Part shown: positions 33,697-45,469 of the stretch, in pieces
Layout: each line of letters starts with the position of its first letter
Numbering within the stretch: the first letter of the stretch is position 1
Assembly: GCA_951217055.1 (NCBI GenBank)
Contig: OX578286.1
Span: 8,906,033 to 8,970,032 of the forward strand
Direction of reading: 5' to 3'
DNA: 64,000 bases
DNA from: Gerris lacustris
Taxonomy: Eukaryota > Arthropoda > Insecta > Hemiptera > Gerridae
Position numbers and translations under genes: made by a program
Notes under the pieces: model-generated
Database searches by the model: none
The model's input: the letters and a program-made list of their open reading frames with translations, nothing else
Told to the model about the DNA's origin: nothing

Positions 33697-35160
33697 GAAC
33701 AAAGTTCCTTATAGAACGTTACAGCGTCTGGAGCCCGGGAGTGAATCCAAAAAAAACGACCGTGGCAAAACCAGCAGATGACCGATAACTTGAGTAAATG
33801 ATGACCGATTTAGTTAAAATTTGGTACACATGTTCATTTTACTAATGCTCAGGACGAGTTCTTTGGATAACGTTATTCGCCCAAGCGTTCACGCGCAATC
33901 GCGTAAACAAACTTTAAATGTAAAATTGGAATTTTTTGACGGGAAATAAATCTAACTTAATCTATTCAATGAGATAAACAACTTTTTATAGTACATTACG
34001 CGTCGAGTGCGGAAAGTAGCATTTTGCATGCGAGTGTGGAGTTTGCACCCGAGCGACAGCGAGGGTAGTAAAACCACATGAGCAATGCAAAATTCCGTTT
34101 TCGCACGAGTTGCGTACCGTACGTTATCTACGATTGTTAGATTTAAATAATAAATACAGAAAAAAAATAAACTTGCTGTATGTAAGTTGGTATCTCTTCT
34201 CTTGATAAAGATGGCATTAATCTTGAGTTGTATTTTTTGCCGCATTAATTATTTCTGGAGGAGTATTATTCTCTACATTTTCGTCAAAGCCCCTTGATTC
34301 ATTCATTGTTTTTAACTATAAACTCGATTAAACAGTTACTTTAATAAAATAATAGCAAATTAGTTTTGTTCAATGTAAACAAACTCGCTAATCGTGCGTA
34401 ATGCTGAAGAATTCCTCTTCTTTACCGCGCTAGCGTGGTAAAGAAGAGGAATTCTTCCGAACTATGAGACGCGCATGCGCAATGAATTCAAGTACGTAAA
34501 TAATCACTTTCTACGCATCTAATCAGAGAAATAATGTTTATATATCGTATCAATCGTAGATAAAATATTTTTTTTTTAGTAAATCCAACACTGACACCGC
34601 TATGAAGTGTTAAAGATTGCTACAAAAAATTTTAAGGAGGACCTAAACGTTTAAAATAGAGAAAACAACGTTTTTACCAATATCTTACGTTCTAACGTAA
34701 CGATTTTAATGAAACTTCTTACACATCGTCTGAAGTCTAAAGTACAATGGAAACAGGCATGTAAAATTTCAACCTGATACAAGCAGTCGATTTTGAGCAG
34801 GGAAAGGGAAGAGATATATTTTATAATATTTTAAATCAGTAGGCCGGGACGTAATTGGGTTAGGAACTCACTCTACTACAACCATCCTCTTTAACTATCA
34901 AATCATCATGATTGACTATTTTCTCAATATTTAAAACATATTTTTATTGCAAGACGCTCGCTTCAATGATAAAAAAATGTTTTTTTTTTAAATTTTGTCA
35001 ACTCCACTAAGTACAAATAGTTAGTTACTTTTAATTTTGTCTCTTTTCTAACTCCACCATGTATAAGTAGTTAGCATCGTATACTTAGCAGTGTGATTTT
35101 ATAATTTATATTATTAAGGGACTTCGTTCCGACCGGGTGTTTCGTGACACCACACGTAAT
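33697..35160 (+). mobile_element. Family H repeat with family G nested in it
   Basis: Left end GGAACAAAGTTCCTTA, right end TTAAGGGACTTCGTTCC followed by GACCGGGTGTTTCGTGACAC. The 48690-49480 copy has the same ends (GAACGAAGTTCCTTA and TAAGGAACTTCGTTCC, inverted) but lacks the central block, showing that 33990-34570 is an insertion. Confidence 0.75.
33990..34570 (+). mobile_element. Family G repeat, uninterrupted
   Basis: From TACATTACGCGTCGAGTGCG to TATCAATCGTAGATAAAATA. The unoccupied site (within family H) can be read on the minus strand at 1245-1270. An inner hairpin TTCCTCTTCTTTACCGCGC with GCGTGGTAAAGAAGAGGAA lies at 34415-34455. The minus frame here is not coding. Confidence 0.8.
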
Positions 35161-36030
35161 TCTTTTTTTACATACTTTTCTTTCTTATTATATAATAAGA
35201 GATCTGAGTCCATATAAAAGAGTACTTATGAATGGAAACTACCAAAATAAAAATTCAATTGTTTTATTAATTCAATATAATTTTTTTATCGCAATGCTTA
35301 CATTTTTGTATAAAGTACAAAGTTTTATCCGAATAAAATTATCACATTAGTTATTCTGTTTTTTTTATTTTTTTTTATTTTTTTATTTTTACTTCGCTCT
35401 GTCTCTTATATACTTGAGAGTAGCGAAGGGAAACGAAGCGTTTCATTTAAACTAAGGGCTCCTTTTCATTCAGCTTCTATTCTTTCAATACAAATACTTA
35501 TAAAAATAATAATAATACATTACCTTAGTCTAGACCTTTTTCACAGGAATAAAAATATTACTGGGTAGTAAAAAAGGAATAAAATAAAGATATAGTGAAT
35601 GAAGTATAAAAGAAAGAAATGTCGACAAGAAGTCTTACTTTTAAACTCATTGTCTTTTGTCTAGTTTTAATGTCAACTTTGTTCTCAAAAAAACTTAAAA
35701 CCAGTTTCAGTCTAGTTAACGTTTGAAATGTAGCTTTGTAAGAAAAAAAAGTTTTCGACAGAAAAAAGGCTAAAATAGTCGCATCAATTCCTTCTTTCCC
35801 GTCATTGTTTCGTTTCTTTTGTTTTGTGGAAATACTAAATGGAATGGGGTCAGGTGACAAACTCAAGCATTAGAGAACTTACAGGTCATTAGTTCAACTA
35901 AAATGTAATGACGGTTAGAAGTGAGGAAACGTAATTTGACATTAATTTTTGGTAGAAAAGAAATTTGACATTTGACATTGATAATTCATGCTTATAGGAG
36001 AATTTATATGGACTATGGACAAATTAGAAT
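35150..36030. other. AT-rich stretch, no gene seen
   Basis: The two frames of 68 and 102 codons are unsupported by composition, domains or splice sites. Confidence 0.5.
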
Positions 36031-36037
36031 TGAAGTT

Positions 36038-36504
36038 TGGTTTACACGATCAAAGTATACTTGGACCAAGTCAGTTTTGACTCTACTTTGATGCTACTTG
36101 GATCGTGTAAACAGATTATCAAAGTCAACTTGGACATCCAAGTTGAGTTGGATGGGCTCCATCAAAGTAGACTTTGATACCTACTTTGATACGCCTACCT
36201 GACAAATTATGAGAACGAGCTGTCAAAAAATTAAAGATGTGAGGTTGTGCTGGGTATTTTTAATCAGAAGGTGATGTATCACCACTGTTTTTAAACTTAA
36301 GTACAATTTAACTGGAAAGTCCTAGAGAGAAAAACATTTCACACAATCTATCTTAACCTCTACTTTAGAGTGTATCAAAGCTCCACTATTTGGACCAAGT
36401 ATACTTGGATCGTGTAAACCTTACTTCAAAGTTCCACAATCACTTGGACCAAGTGGATTTGATCAAAGTGACTTGGACCATGTATTCTTGGATCGTGTAA
36501 ACCA
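36038..36504. mobile_element. 467-bp MITE with repeated subterminal motif
   Basis: Inverted ends TGGTTTACACGATCAAAG / CTTGGATCGTGTAAACCA. ATCGTGTAAAC recurs at about 36103 and 36411, and TTGGACCAAGT-type motifs occur at least five times near both ends, an arrangement typical of transposase-binding arrays. No target duplication recognised. Confidence 0.75.
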
Positions 36505-37796
36505 GGATTAAATAAGGGGAATTTGACATTTATCTTTAATAGAAAAGAAATTTGACATTTATTTTTGATAGAAAAGAAATTTGATCTTCGTAATTTACCT
36601 ACTTAAATTTGAAAATATGATAAAAGTGAACATAAAAAACATAACTGTACTCTTAAAGAACTTTTCAACGACATGCATCATGAAGGGCATATACTATTTT
36701 AACTTTTGTACCCCGTACCCCTGTGTACCAATTTGGACTATTTTAGATTCAAACATTCCTGTGGTTAGTCACTATGACCGTGACAAATTTTGTGCCGATC
36801 GGTTCAGCCGTTCAGGAGGAGTATGATGTGTCCAACCAAATGCAAAGTGTAGTATAAGAGCTGAGCGAAGCGAAGCAAAAATTGTTTTCGAAGTAACCCC
36901 AATAACATCATAAAAATTATGCAATCCTCTCCAGAATTTGAACTCTTAATCTCTAGATTCATCATTCAATAGTGCTACTTTACACATTCTTACGTAATTT
37001 TTCGGGTTTTTTTTAACACCTCTCTCATTGTCTTTGTTCTTTCACCAGGAACGGATCATCTTTGTAATTTCTCTCTTTTTCATCGTTTTTACTGTTAATT
37101 ATTTCTTATCCTAGCGTTCATTTTGTTATCTATCTTGCTAAAAGAATATTTCAAATGAAATATTCCTCTTAATTTTTGTTTTGTGTTTTCAAAAAAGATT
37201 TGTGGATTGTTATTTTGTGTGTTGTTTTGCATTTCATCATCTTTCAAGATTCCCTTTCAAATACATCCTGGTAAATGATAGTTTACGATAATCATTTTTT
37301 TAAGAAGAATTATGAAACAAACCAAAAAAAATGATAAAAGACAATAGAAAGGATTTTGTAAAATAAACTCTGTAAAAATAAGATAATGGACGAAAGAGAT
37401 AGAATTTTTTTTTTTTTTAGGGAATTATAATTTTTATACTCTAACGTAATACCTTGTTCCATATTTACGTATTGTTTAGATTTTTGTTTTTAAAGGTAAA
37501 AACAATTGTATTGTCCAAATTTTTTTAAGAGTAATGTACAAAGAACAGCTACTTTTGCTTGTAGTTTTATCTCAAATATGGAATTCAGTTGTTATAATAT
37601 TTAGGATACCTATGTGCAATCATGTTTTATTTTTAAATAATATTTCTTTTGTTATATTAAACTTTCTCTGCTATTTTTGTTATATTCTTGCTTTGCATTT
37701 AGTTTTGCTTCCGAGTTTAGTGTGATCATTCCAATAAAAAAATTCCAAATTTAAAATAATATCGTTTCAGAAATACCTTTCAGGGTACTTGTTTAC

Positions 37797-38127
37797 TTAA
37801 GCACCCCCCTAAATAGTTATTTAGACCAAGGAACATATACCGAGTATATGTATTCCTTAATCTAAATTACTATTAAGACATAGGGGTGTTTACTCCAATG
37901 TACTTTGGTACAAAGGAATATCACACTTCTGTTTTTCTAAGGGAAGTAACAGTCTAAAGAAGAACATGTAACTGTACACCTTCTTTTGATTGTTACTCTC
38001 CTATGTTTTTTCAGAATATAATTGACTGACTAAATAACTATTAAGACAAAGGGATGTTTAGTCCAATGTACTTTGGAACAAAGGAATATCACACTTCTTT
38101 CTTTATAAGGGGAGAAACAATATAAAG
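37797..38127 (+). mobile_element. Family C element, C1/C2 hybrid with duplicated body
   Basis: Starts GGGTACTTGTTTACTTAAGC-ACCCCCC (C2-like end) and ends TATAAAGAAGTGCC (C1 end). The C1 body with GGGATGTTTAGTCCAATGTA occurs twice in tandem. Confidence 0.8.
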
Positions 38128-38134
38128 AAGTGCC

Positions 38135-38228
38135 GCATTATCAACACTTTACGTAGGTTAGTATAAATAGAAAATTAAATTATGTTACTTAAATATATTA
38201 GGTTTTGACCCTTTACCTAGCTCTATCT
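38135..38228 (+). repeat. Inverted partner of 41490-41580
   Basis: ATCAACACTTTACGTAGGTT, AATTATGTTACTTAAATATA and TTTTGACCCTTTACCTAGCT reappear as complements at 41500-41580. Here it lies between two family-C pieces. Confidence 0.65.
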
Positions 38229-38353
38229 TATTTTCTATAATTGACTGACTAAATAACTATTAAGACAAAGGGATGTTTAGTCCAATGTACTTTGGGACAA
38301 AGGAATATCACACTTCTTTCTTTATAAGGGGAGAAACAATATAAAGAAGTGCC
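38229..38353 (+). mobile_element. Family C MITE, 3' part
   Basis: GACTGACTAAATAACTATTA to ATATAAAGAAGTGCC, almost identical to 38020-38127, so it is a very recent duplicate. Confidence 0.85.
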
Positions 38354-38394
38354 TTTAAATCGTGATGTTGCTTGAACCTTGAACCTTGATGCCT

Positions 38395-38462
38395 TAGTAA
38401 TCGAATGTGGGAATCGAACCCCAGACCCCTTGCTTATCAATTATAGCGATAAGCCATAAGGG
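38395..38462 (-). pseudogene. tRNA-like sequence
   Basis: Minus strand: stem CTTATC/GATAAG around a loop, then B box GGGGTTCGATTCCCAC. No good acceptor stem. Probably a tRNA-derived repeat. Confidence 0.4.
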
Positions 38463-39249
38463 ACTGCTTCTTACTATAAGAGAATAAGACAAGATCTTCT
38501 TCAATGAGTTTATCGTCTAAAACCACATTTGAGAGCATTTCTGGCTCGTTGTCCAGTATAATGCCATCAGTAACACATTTCATCTTTGTAATTATTCCGT
38601 ATACTAGTTTTTACAATGTACATTAACTTATGATTACGTTACATGATTTTTCGTTACAATTAATTAAGGTTAATAGTTATAATTAAAATTGTTAGGTGGA
38701 GTGTGGAAAAGAGAAACTTCGAATCAGTGTTTTGGTAAACATTAAAGTAAATCGGCCGGAACACCGTCCAATAAGCTATATAAACAGAATCAATCATCCG
38801 ATATTTTTACAGTACGTTGGATAACAAGGTTTCATCCACCCTAAAATCTGTAAACCTAGGATGTTTGTGTTTTACAAAAAATAACCGAAAAGTAAAAATA
38901 AATGTATGTAATAAAAATAAATATCTGCAAAATGTTGTACGTACTCATAGCTCTATCGCGTCCTGTCGCATTGGAATGGTCACACTAGTATAATATAAAA
39001 TAAGAAAGCTTTAAAGTATGAGTACTAAAGAAAAAATTTGGTTTATTCACCTGTCGAATAATTGATTAAACTCGAGGATAGTGCATAACAACCCCTTACC
39101 GTATGAAAATTGTTTGTCCACATTTTGGTGTATCCTCACCATTCTGCAGCTGCATCCTTTCTGATCCTCATTGTGCTGTATCTTTACTATGCTGTAACAT
39201 ATTGTTATTGTTGTAGCCTTCATTCTGCAGTATCCTTACCCTAAAATAT

Positions 39250-40700
39250 ATTTGTACTGTGGTCAATTCTGCTGTATCCTTATACCGTGCTGCATTCTTA
39301 CTGGTCCTCATTCTGCTGAATCCTTACCATGCTGCATTCTTACTGGTCCTCATTCTGCTATACCCTTATACCATGCTGCATTCTTACTGTTCCTCATTCT
39401 GCTGTATCCTTACCATGCTGCATTCTTACTGTTCCTCATTCTGCTTTATCCTTACCATGCTGAATTCTTACTGGTCCTCATTCTGCCATATCCTTATACC
39501 ATGCTGCATCCTCACTGTTCCTCATTCTGCTGTATCCTTACCATCCTGCATTCTTACTGGTCCTCATTCTTCTGTATCCACCATGCTGCATTCTTACTGG
39601 TCCTCATTTTGCCGTATCTTTTTTACCATGCTGCTTTCTTACTGGTCCTCATTCTACTGTATCCGTACCAGTCTTCATCCTTATGGTCCTCATTCTGCTA
39701 TATCCTTACCATCCTGCATTCTTACTGGTCCTCATTCTGCTATACCCTTATACCATGCTGCATTCTTACTGTTCCTCATTCTGCTATACCCTTATACCAT
39801 GCTGCATTCTTACTGTTCCTCATTCTGCTGTATCCTTACCATGCTGCATTCTTACTGTTCCTCATTCTGCTTTATCCTTACCATGCTGAATTCTTACTGG
39901 TCCTCATTCTGCCATATCCTTATACCATGCTGCATCCTCACTGTTCCTCATTCTGCTGTATCCTTACCATCCTGCATTCTTACTGGTCCTCATTCTTCTG
40001 TATCCACCATGCTGCATTCTTACTGGTCCTCATTTTGCCGTATCTTTTTTACCATGCTGCTTTCTTACTGGTCCTCATTCTACTGTATCCGTACCAGTCT
40101 TCATCCTTATGGTCCTCATTCTGCTATATCCTTACCATCCTGCATTCTTACTGGTCCTCATTCTGCTGTATCCACCACGCTGCATTCTTACTGGTCCTCA
40201 TTTTGCCGTATCCACCATGCTGCATTCTTACTGGTCCTCATTCTACTGTATCCGTACCATGCTTCATCCTTATGGTCCTCATTCTGCTATATCCTTACCA
40301 TGCTGCATCTTTACTGGTCCTCATTTTTCCGTATCCTTACCATGCTAAATCCTTACTAGTCCTCATTCTGCCACATCCTTACCATACTGCATCCTTACTG
40401 GTCCTCATTGTGCTGTCTCTTTAGCATTCTGTAACATAATATGTTTTTTCTTGTAGTCTTCATTCTGCAGTATCCTTACCCTAAAATATATTTTTATTGT
40501 GGTAGTCCTCATTCTGCAGTATCCTTCCTGGTCCTCATTTTGGTGTACCCTTATACCATGCTTCATTCTTACTGGTCCTCATTCTGCTGCTTCCTCACCA
40601 TACTGCATCCTTACTGGTCGTCATTTTGCCGTATCCTTATAATGCTGTAACATTTTTTTATTGCTGTAGTCTTCATTCTGCATTGTCCTTACCCTATAAC
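39250..40700 (+). repeat. 42-bp minisatellite with 426-bp higher-order duplication
   Basis: Unit: ATGCTGCATTCTTACTGGTC, CTCATTCTGCTGTATCCTTA. A block of variants around 39370-39720 is repeated almost exactly at +426 bp (TGAATTCTTACTGG at 39461 and 39887). The unit length is a multiple of three, so two overlapping 366-390 codon frames stay open; these are artefacts. Confidence 0.95.
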
Positions 40701-40719
40701 ATATCTTTAGTGTGGTAGC

Positions 40720-41212
40720 TCGATAGGAAGCAATAAACTACAAAGATTAAAATTAATAACGGGCCATCTCTGGGTTAATTTTGTCATACCCTTAAAATAC
40801 ATCTAAACAAAATTGGCAGTTTTCAAAATAATGACACACAAACAAAAATCTACTTAAAAGTAAATGTTTCTTGGTGTCGTGGTCGCATTTTGATTTATTT
40901 TAAATATGTATATAATTAATAAATAGATGTTTGAATCTATATTTTTTTCTAAGAAATAATGACTGAAAAAGTAACAGTTTTTAAATAACTTAATTGCTAC
41001 TATAAATTTAATCGCGATTTAAAAAAAAAAAAAAAAATGGCTCTAATGTGTGTAATTACAAAATTTCAGCCACTGTTTTTTAATGGTTACTAGTCTTTTT
41101 CTAGTACAAGCAATTTATACAATTTGGTTTCCCATTATATTTACATATTTTATGCATTTATGAAATTGATTATTTTTCTACTTATTCAAAAGGATTTATT
41201 TTTTCATGTCCT

Positions 41213-41249
<37 letters not shown>

Positions 41250-41480
41250 GTGTTAAACAGATTTGGTACTGGAGGGCATAATTACTATTGATTTGCTTAA
41301 GCATTGGGCCTGGTTTACTTTCTCTATAATTTCATTATTTTATTTTATTTGTACTTTCTTATATAAATTTAGCATAAATATTATTTAGATAAATTGTAAT
41401 GATACCAAAATTCATGGATTTATGGATTTAAAAAGTGTTTTTTTTTTTTTAAAAAAAAGCACGTTTGTCCACTGTATGTT
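40720..41480. other. AT-rich stretch, no gene seen
   Basis: Poly(T)/poly(A) runs at 41018-41037 and 41215-41245; otherwise nothing recognised. Confidence 0.55.
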
Positions 41481-41489
41481 CGGAGGCGT

Positions 41490-41580
41490 TGGAGCTAGGT
41501 AAAGGGTCAAAACATGATATATTAGTGTAACATAATTTCTTTTTCTATTTATATTAACCTATATAAAGTGTTGATGTTGT
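41490..41580 (-). repeat. Inverted partner of 38135-38228
   Basis: GAGCTAGGTAAAGGGTCAAA to TATATAAAGTGTTGATG. Confidence 0.65.
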
Positions 41581-41764
41581 TTTATTTTTATTAAAATATA
41601 TTATTAATTATATTTTTCTACTTCTTTGTTTCAGGTAAACAATTTAAAATATATATCAGGGAGATTTTGCTATTTTAAATGACTTCTTTTTTTACTTGAC
41701 GTCAACACTACGCAAGTATCTTTTTAATTAAATGAACTAATTTTTAATTTAGACTGGAAGTATT

Positions 41765-42120
41765 TATGATGAAATTTTGATGGATTAACACGTTTTAAGG
41801 ACCCCCGAATCCCAGAAAAATCTTCTTTTTTATATAAAAAAACAAAAAACTGTTTCTTAATCTGTTGTCTTTGGTCTGTAGGCTTTCACACAGTAAAGTT
41901 GGGGACAGAAGACAGGCCCTGAGTTCAAACAATTGGTTTTTAAAAAATGTTTGTCCGGAGGCTATAGTCTGTGAAGACGCGTGGGAGCCTAAACTTCTGG
42001 GCCGCTTTTGATGAAATTTGGCACACATCTTCAGAGAAATCATGTCCCCAGGCAAAATCAAAAAATAAATCGGATCCCTAAATTTAGGGGCTCCACCTTC
42101 TAAAAACTCAAAATCACACC
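41765..42120 (+). mobile_element. Family B repeat, diverged
   Basis: TTTTGATGGATTAACACGTT, GGCCGCTTTTGATGAAATTT, GGCACACATCTTCAGAGAAA and TAAATTTAGGGGCTCCACC align with 6370-6600. The terminal hairpin is lost. Confidence 0.72.
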
Positions 42121-42142
42121 AAAAACGGTTACTCCAAAAATT

Positions 42143-42312
42143 GGTACTTCTTTAGATTAGTACTATTAAATAAGTATAGACAAAGGTATGTTTGGTGCAA
42201 TGGTCTTTGGAATAAAGGAATAGCACACTTCTTGACTAAACAGTCTAAAGAAGAACATTTTGGACACCTTCTTTAGATTATTACTCCCTATTTTTTTATA
42301 TGAGGAGTAACT
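42143..42312 (+). mobile_element. Family C MITE, truncated
   Basis: GGTACTTCTTTAGATTAGTA to ATGAGGAGTAACTGCAG; the right end is lost. Confidence 0.8.
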
Positions 42313-42795
42313 GCAGTATTAGAAAAAAAGTCCCTTTTAAAACAGTTTAAAAAACGAATCAATTAGTTCGATGTAGATGGATGATTCGATGAGATAAAAC
42401 AGAGATTTTAAAGGTGTGAAAGCTTGAATAATTTTCAGAGAATTTCGTTTTGTTTTTTTTCTTCTCTAACAAAATTCTATTGGAGGAAAACAATAGAGTT
42501 AATTAAACGGCTTTTAATGCTTAAGTGATAGAACCTTGGTGCCACGCTTTCCTTGCCTTAATTTTTCGTTAAGTGGGCAAAACAAGAGTATATTCATTGT
42601 AAACCTATTGTTTTTAAAAACAGCTTAGTTTTTTATCCTTTTACTTTTTTTATTTAATTCGTTTTACTTTTTTGTTTAAATATGTTAATCGAATTGTTTG
42701 GGAATTAGATATGTGTAGCATGACTTACATTTAAAAAAATCAAGTTTGAAAAGTGTATTTTTTTGTCGTATTATTAAACACTTTTTACTTTAAAA

Positions 42796-43176
42796 GGCAC
42801 TTCTTTTGATTGTTACTCCCCTTATATAAGTAAAGAAGGGAGTAACACTCTAAAGAAGGTGTACAGAATGTTCTTCTTTAGACTGTTATTCACCTTATAC
42901 AAGAAAAAATGGGAGTAACAATATAAAAAAGGTGTACGGAATGTTCTTCTTTTGACTGTTACACCCCTTATATAAGAAAAAGAAGGGAGTAACAATCTTA
43001 AGAAGATGCACGGAATGCTCTTCTTTAGTCTGTTACTCCCCTTATAAAATAAAAGTGTGATATTCCTTTGTCCCAAAGTACATTGGACTAAATATCCCTT
43101 TGTCTTAATTGTTATTTAGTCGAATTCATTTATATTCTAAAAAACACATAGGGGAGTAACAATCTAAAGAAGCACC
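42796..43176 (-). mobile_element. Family C MITE with three tandem hairpin modules and 8-bp target duplication
   Basis: Ends GGCACTTCTTTTGATTG / CAATCTAAAGAAGCACC. CTTTAAAA lies left and CTTTAATA right, an 8-bp target duplication with one change. The roughly 75-bp hairpin module ending GGTGTACGGAATGTTCTTC-like occurs three times instead of once as at 12240. The 84-codon minus frame follows the modules and is not a gene. Confidence 0.9.
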
Positions 43177-43179
43177 CTT

Positions 43180-43860
43180 TAATAAATATCTTATTTTATC
43201 TTCTGGCATCTGATTACTCCTACAAATATTTCATCTTCTGCATCTTTTAACTCTTGGTACTTCAAGAAATATCTCTTATTTTATATTTTAGCATGCTCAC
43301 TTCTACAATTATTTCTACTTCTGTATCTTTTAATTTTTGGTGCTTTAACAAGTATCTCTTATTTTATCTTTTATAATCTACTTACTTATACAAATATTTC
43401 TTCTTCTGTATCTTTTCACTCTTGGTGCTTTAACAAATATCTCTTATTTTATCATTTATAATATGGTTATATCTACAAATATCTCTTCTTCTGTATCTTG
43501 TTACTCTTGGTACTTTAACAAATATCTCTTATTTTGTCTTTTAGCATCTGCTTACTCCTACAAATATTCCTTCTTCTGTTTCTTTTTACTCTTAGTACTT
43601 TAACAAATATCTCTTATTTTATCTTTTAGCATCTGCTTACTCCTACAAATATTCCTTCTTCTGTTTCTTTTTACTCTTAGTACTTTAACAAATATCTCAT
43701 ATTTTATCTTTTATAATCTGGTTATATCTCTTCTTCTGTATCTTTTCACTGTTGGTACTTTAACAAATATCTCTTATTTTATCTTTTATAATCTGGTTAT
43801 ATCTACAAATATCTCTTCTTCTGTATCTTTTTACTTTTGTTTTCTTCGGTTTTCTTCTTA
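43180..43860 (+). repeat. 85-bp minisatellite, about eight units
   Basis: Unit contains AACAAATATCTCTTATTTTA, TCTTTTAGCATCTGCTTACT, CCTACAAATATTCCTTCTTC and TTTTTACTCTTGGTAC. It begins immediately at the end of the family-C MITE. Confidence 0.94.
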
Positions 43861-44720
43861 TCCTTACAAGTGTATCTTCTTGTTTCTTCTTAATCTTCCT
43901 TTTATTTATTATTTGTATTATATCTTCTAACTGTTATTTATGTACATAGCTTCTTTCTTTTTATTCTTGCATGCAACCATTATTCTTCATTCTTCATTGC
44001 TTATAAAATGTATCTTCTTCTCTTATAACTCTCTGATATAGATATAAGAGCATATAATAATATCATCTTCTTACTTGAACAAATGTATCTATTATATCTT
44101 AGTAAGAAAGAGTACTTCTGGAGTTAAATTATGTATTTGTTTCATTTACGTAAATACTTATGCATTTGTTGAGTTACATTTTTATTAACATTTCTTTACT
44201 AGTGTTCAATATTGTTTAAAGATTTTATCATTATATTTGTTTGTTTCTTTGCACTAGATCTTTTTTGTTAACTAGATGAAACTTGTTTTAAAATAAACCT
44301 TACCTTTCACTTATCTGATGAATCTTTTAAAGAAATGAAACAGTAATCCATTCGCAGTTTTTTTTATTTTTTTGTTCTCCGAACCGTAAAGATCATAAGG
44401 GATTTAGGTGTAAAATAATCAGTGAAATGTTCCTTAAAAACGATCTAATACCAAAAGAGATTACTGGTATTAAGCATTACGTTTTCACTTCCTGAAGCGC
44501 TGTTTTTCGAAACAACTTAAATGTTGAATCAGATAATCTGTTTAAGAAAGGAGTGCGAAATTTACGCAACAATGATAATCTTTCTTCAGCCTGTGTTTTA
44601 CTGAATTTATTTTTACACCATGTGTAAAATGATAAGACCGTAATTGATTTTCTTTTTTTTATGATTTATGGTCCTTTGAGCCGGATTTTAAATACTTAAA
44701 TAAATATATATACACCGTAT
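43860..44720. other. AT-rich stretch, no gene seen
   Basis: Pyrimidine-rich to about 44100, then ordinary AT-rich sequence. Confidence 0.5.
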
Positions 44721-44790
44721 CTAAACAATGACAATACAGTTATTTTTTCTTTTCTTTTTCACTGTCCCCTTTATATTTTATATAATTTCT

Positions 44791-45054
44791 ACAGGTGTCT
44801 TCAGGGGTAATACAGTGATCTCAAGAGTCAGATGCTAGATATCAAGGACTCAGCTTCGGGCTGTTCCTAGGTTGACTGTATTATTTTTTGACAACTTTAC
44901 TCACAGTAAAGAAATAGTAACTTTTAACTTTTAATTTTGTGAGGAACAGCATGCAACTCAATAAGGTTTGAGAATATCCCAAACCAGGGATGAAATATCA
45001 CCTTTTCTAAACAATTTTAGCATCACTTTATTACCCCTAAAGAAAGACACCTGT
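44791..45054. mobile_element. Foldback element with ACAGGTGTCT ends
   Basis: ACAGGTGTCTTCAGGGGTAA-TACAGTGAT at the left is mirrored by ATCACTTTATTACCCCT-AAAGAAAGACACCTGT at the right. AATGACAATA(C/A)AGTTA occurs as a direct repeat about 60 bp outside on one side and 15 bp on the other, so the exact limits are unclear. Confidence 0.6.
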
Positions 45055-45154
45055 AAAAATGATATATAATGACAATAAAGTTACCTTCTAGTAAATCTAA
45101 GTTCAGCGTATATTATCAACAAATTTTTTTACTAAATTTTCAATTTTTTTAAAT

Positions 45155-45402
45155 TGGTTGGAGGAAACTTTGTATCATGATTAACAAATTGCCAGAAAGT
45201 GGTTTATCTATTCAAAAATAAGTTAATAGTTATTTAAATATTACTCCAAATCAAAGTGGTCACCTATCAACAATTTCATTCACCTTATTGGTTGGAGGAA
45301 GCTTTGTATTATAAGTAACAAATTTTCAGAAAGTGGTTTAACAATTAAAAAAAAAGTGATTAGTTATTTAAATATTACTCCAAATCAAAGTGGTCACCTA
45401 TC
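45155..45402 (+). repeat. Tandem duplication, two units of about 124 bp
   Basis: TTGGTTGGAGGAAACTTTGT to CAAAGTGGTCACCTATCAA occurs twice head to tail; the end of each unit is also found inside the 25138-25728 foldback. Confidence 0.85.
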
Positions 45403-45469
45403 AAGTGACAAAATAACCATACTTTTAATGAAATGTGTCTCAGTGACAAAGTAACGTCTTAATATTTGT

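Noticed and set aside
39252..40424. Overlapping 390- and 366-codon open frames
   Set aside because: They are produced by a 42-bp tandem repeat whose length is a multiple of three; three frames are open at once and the peptides are simple repeats.
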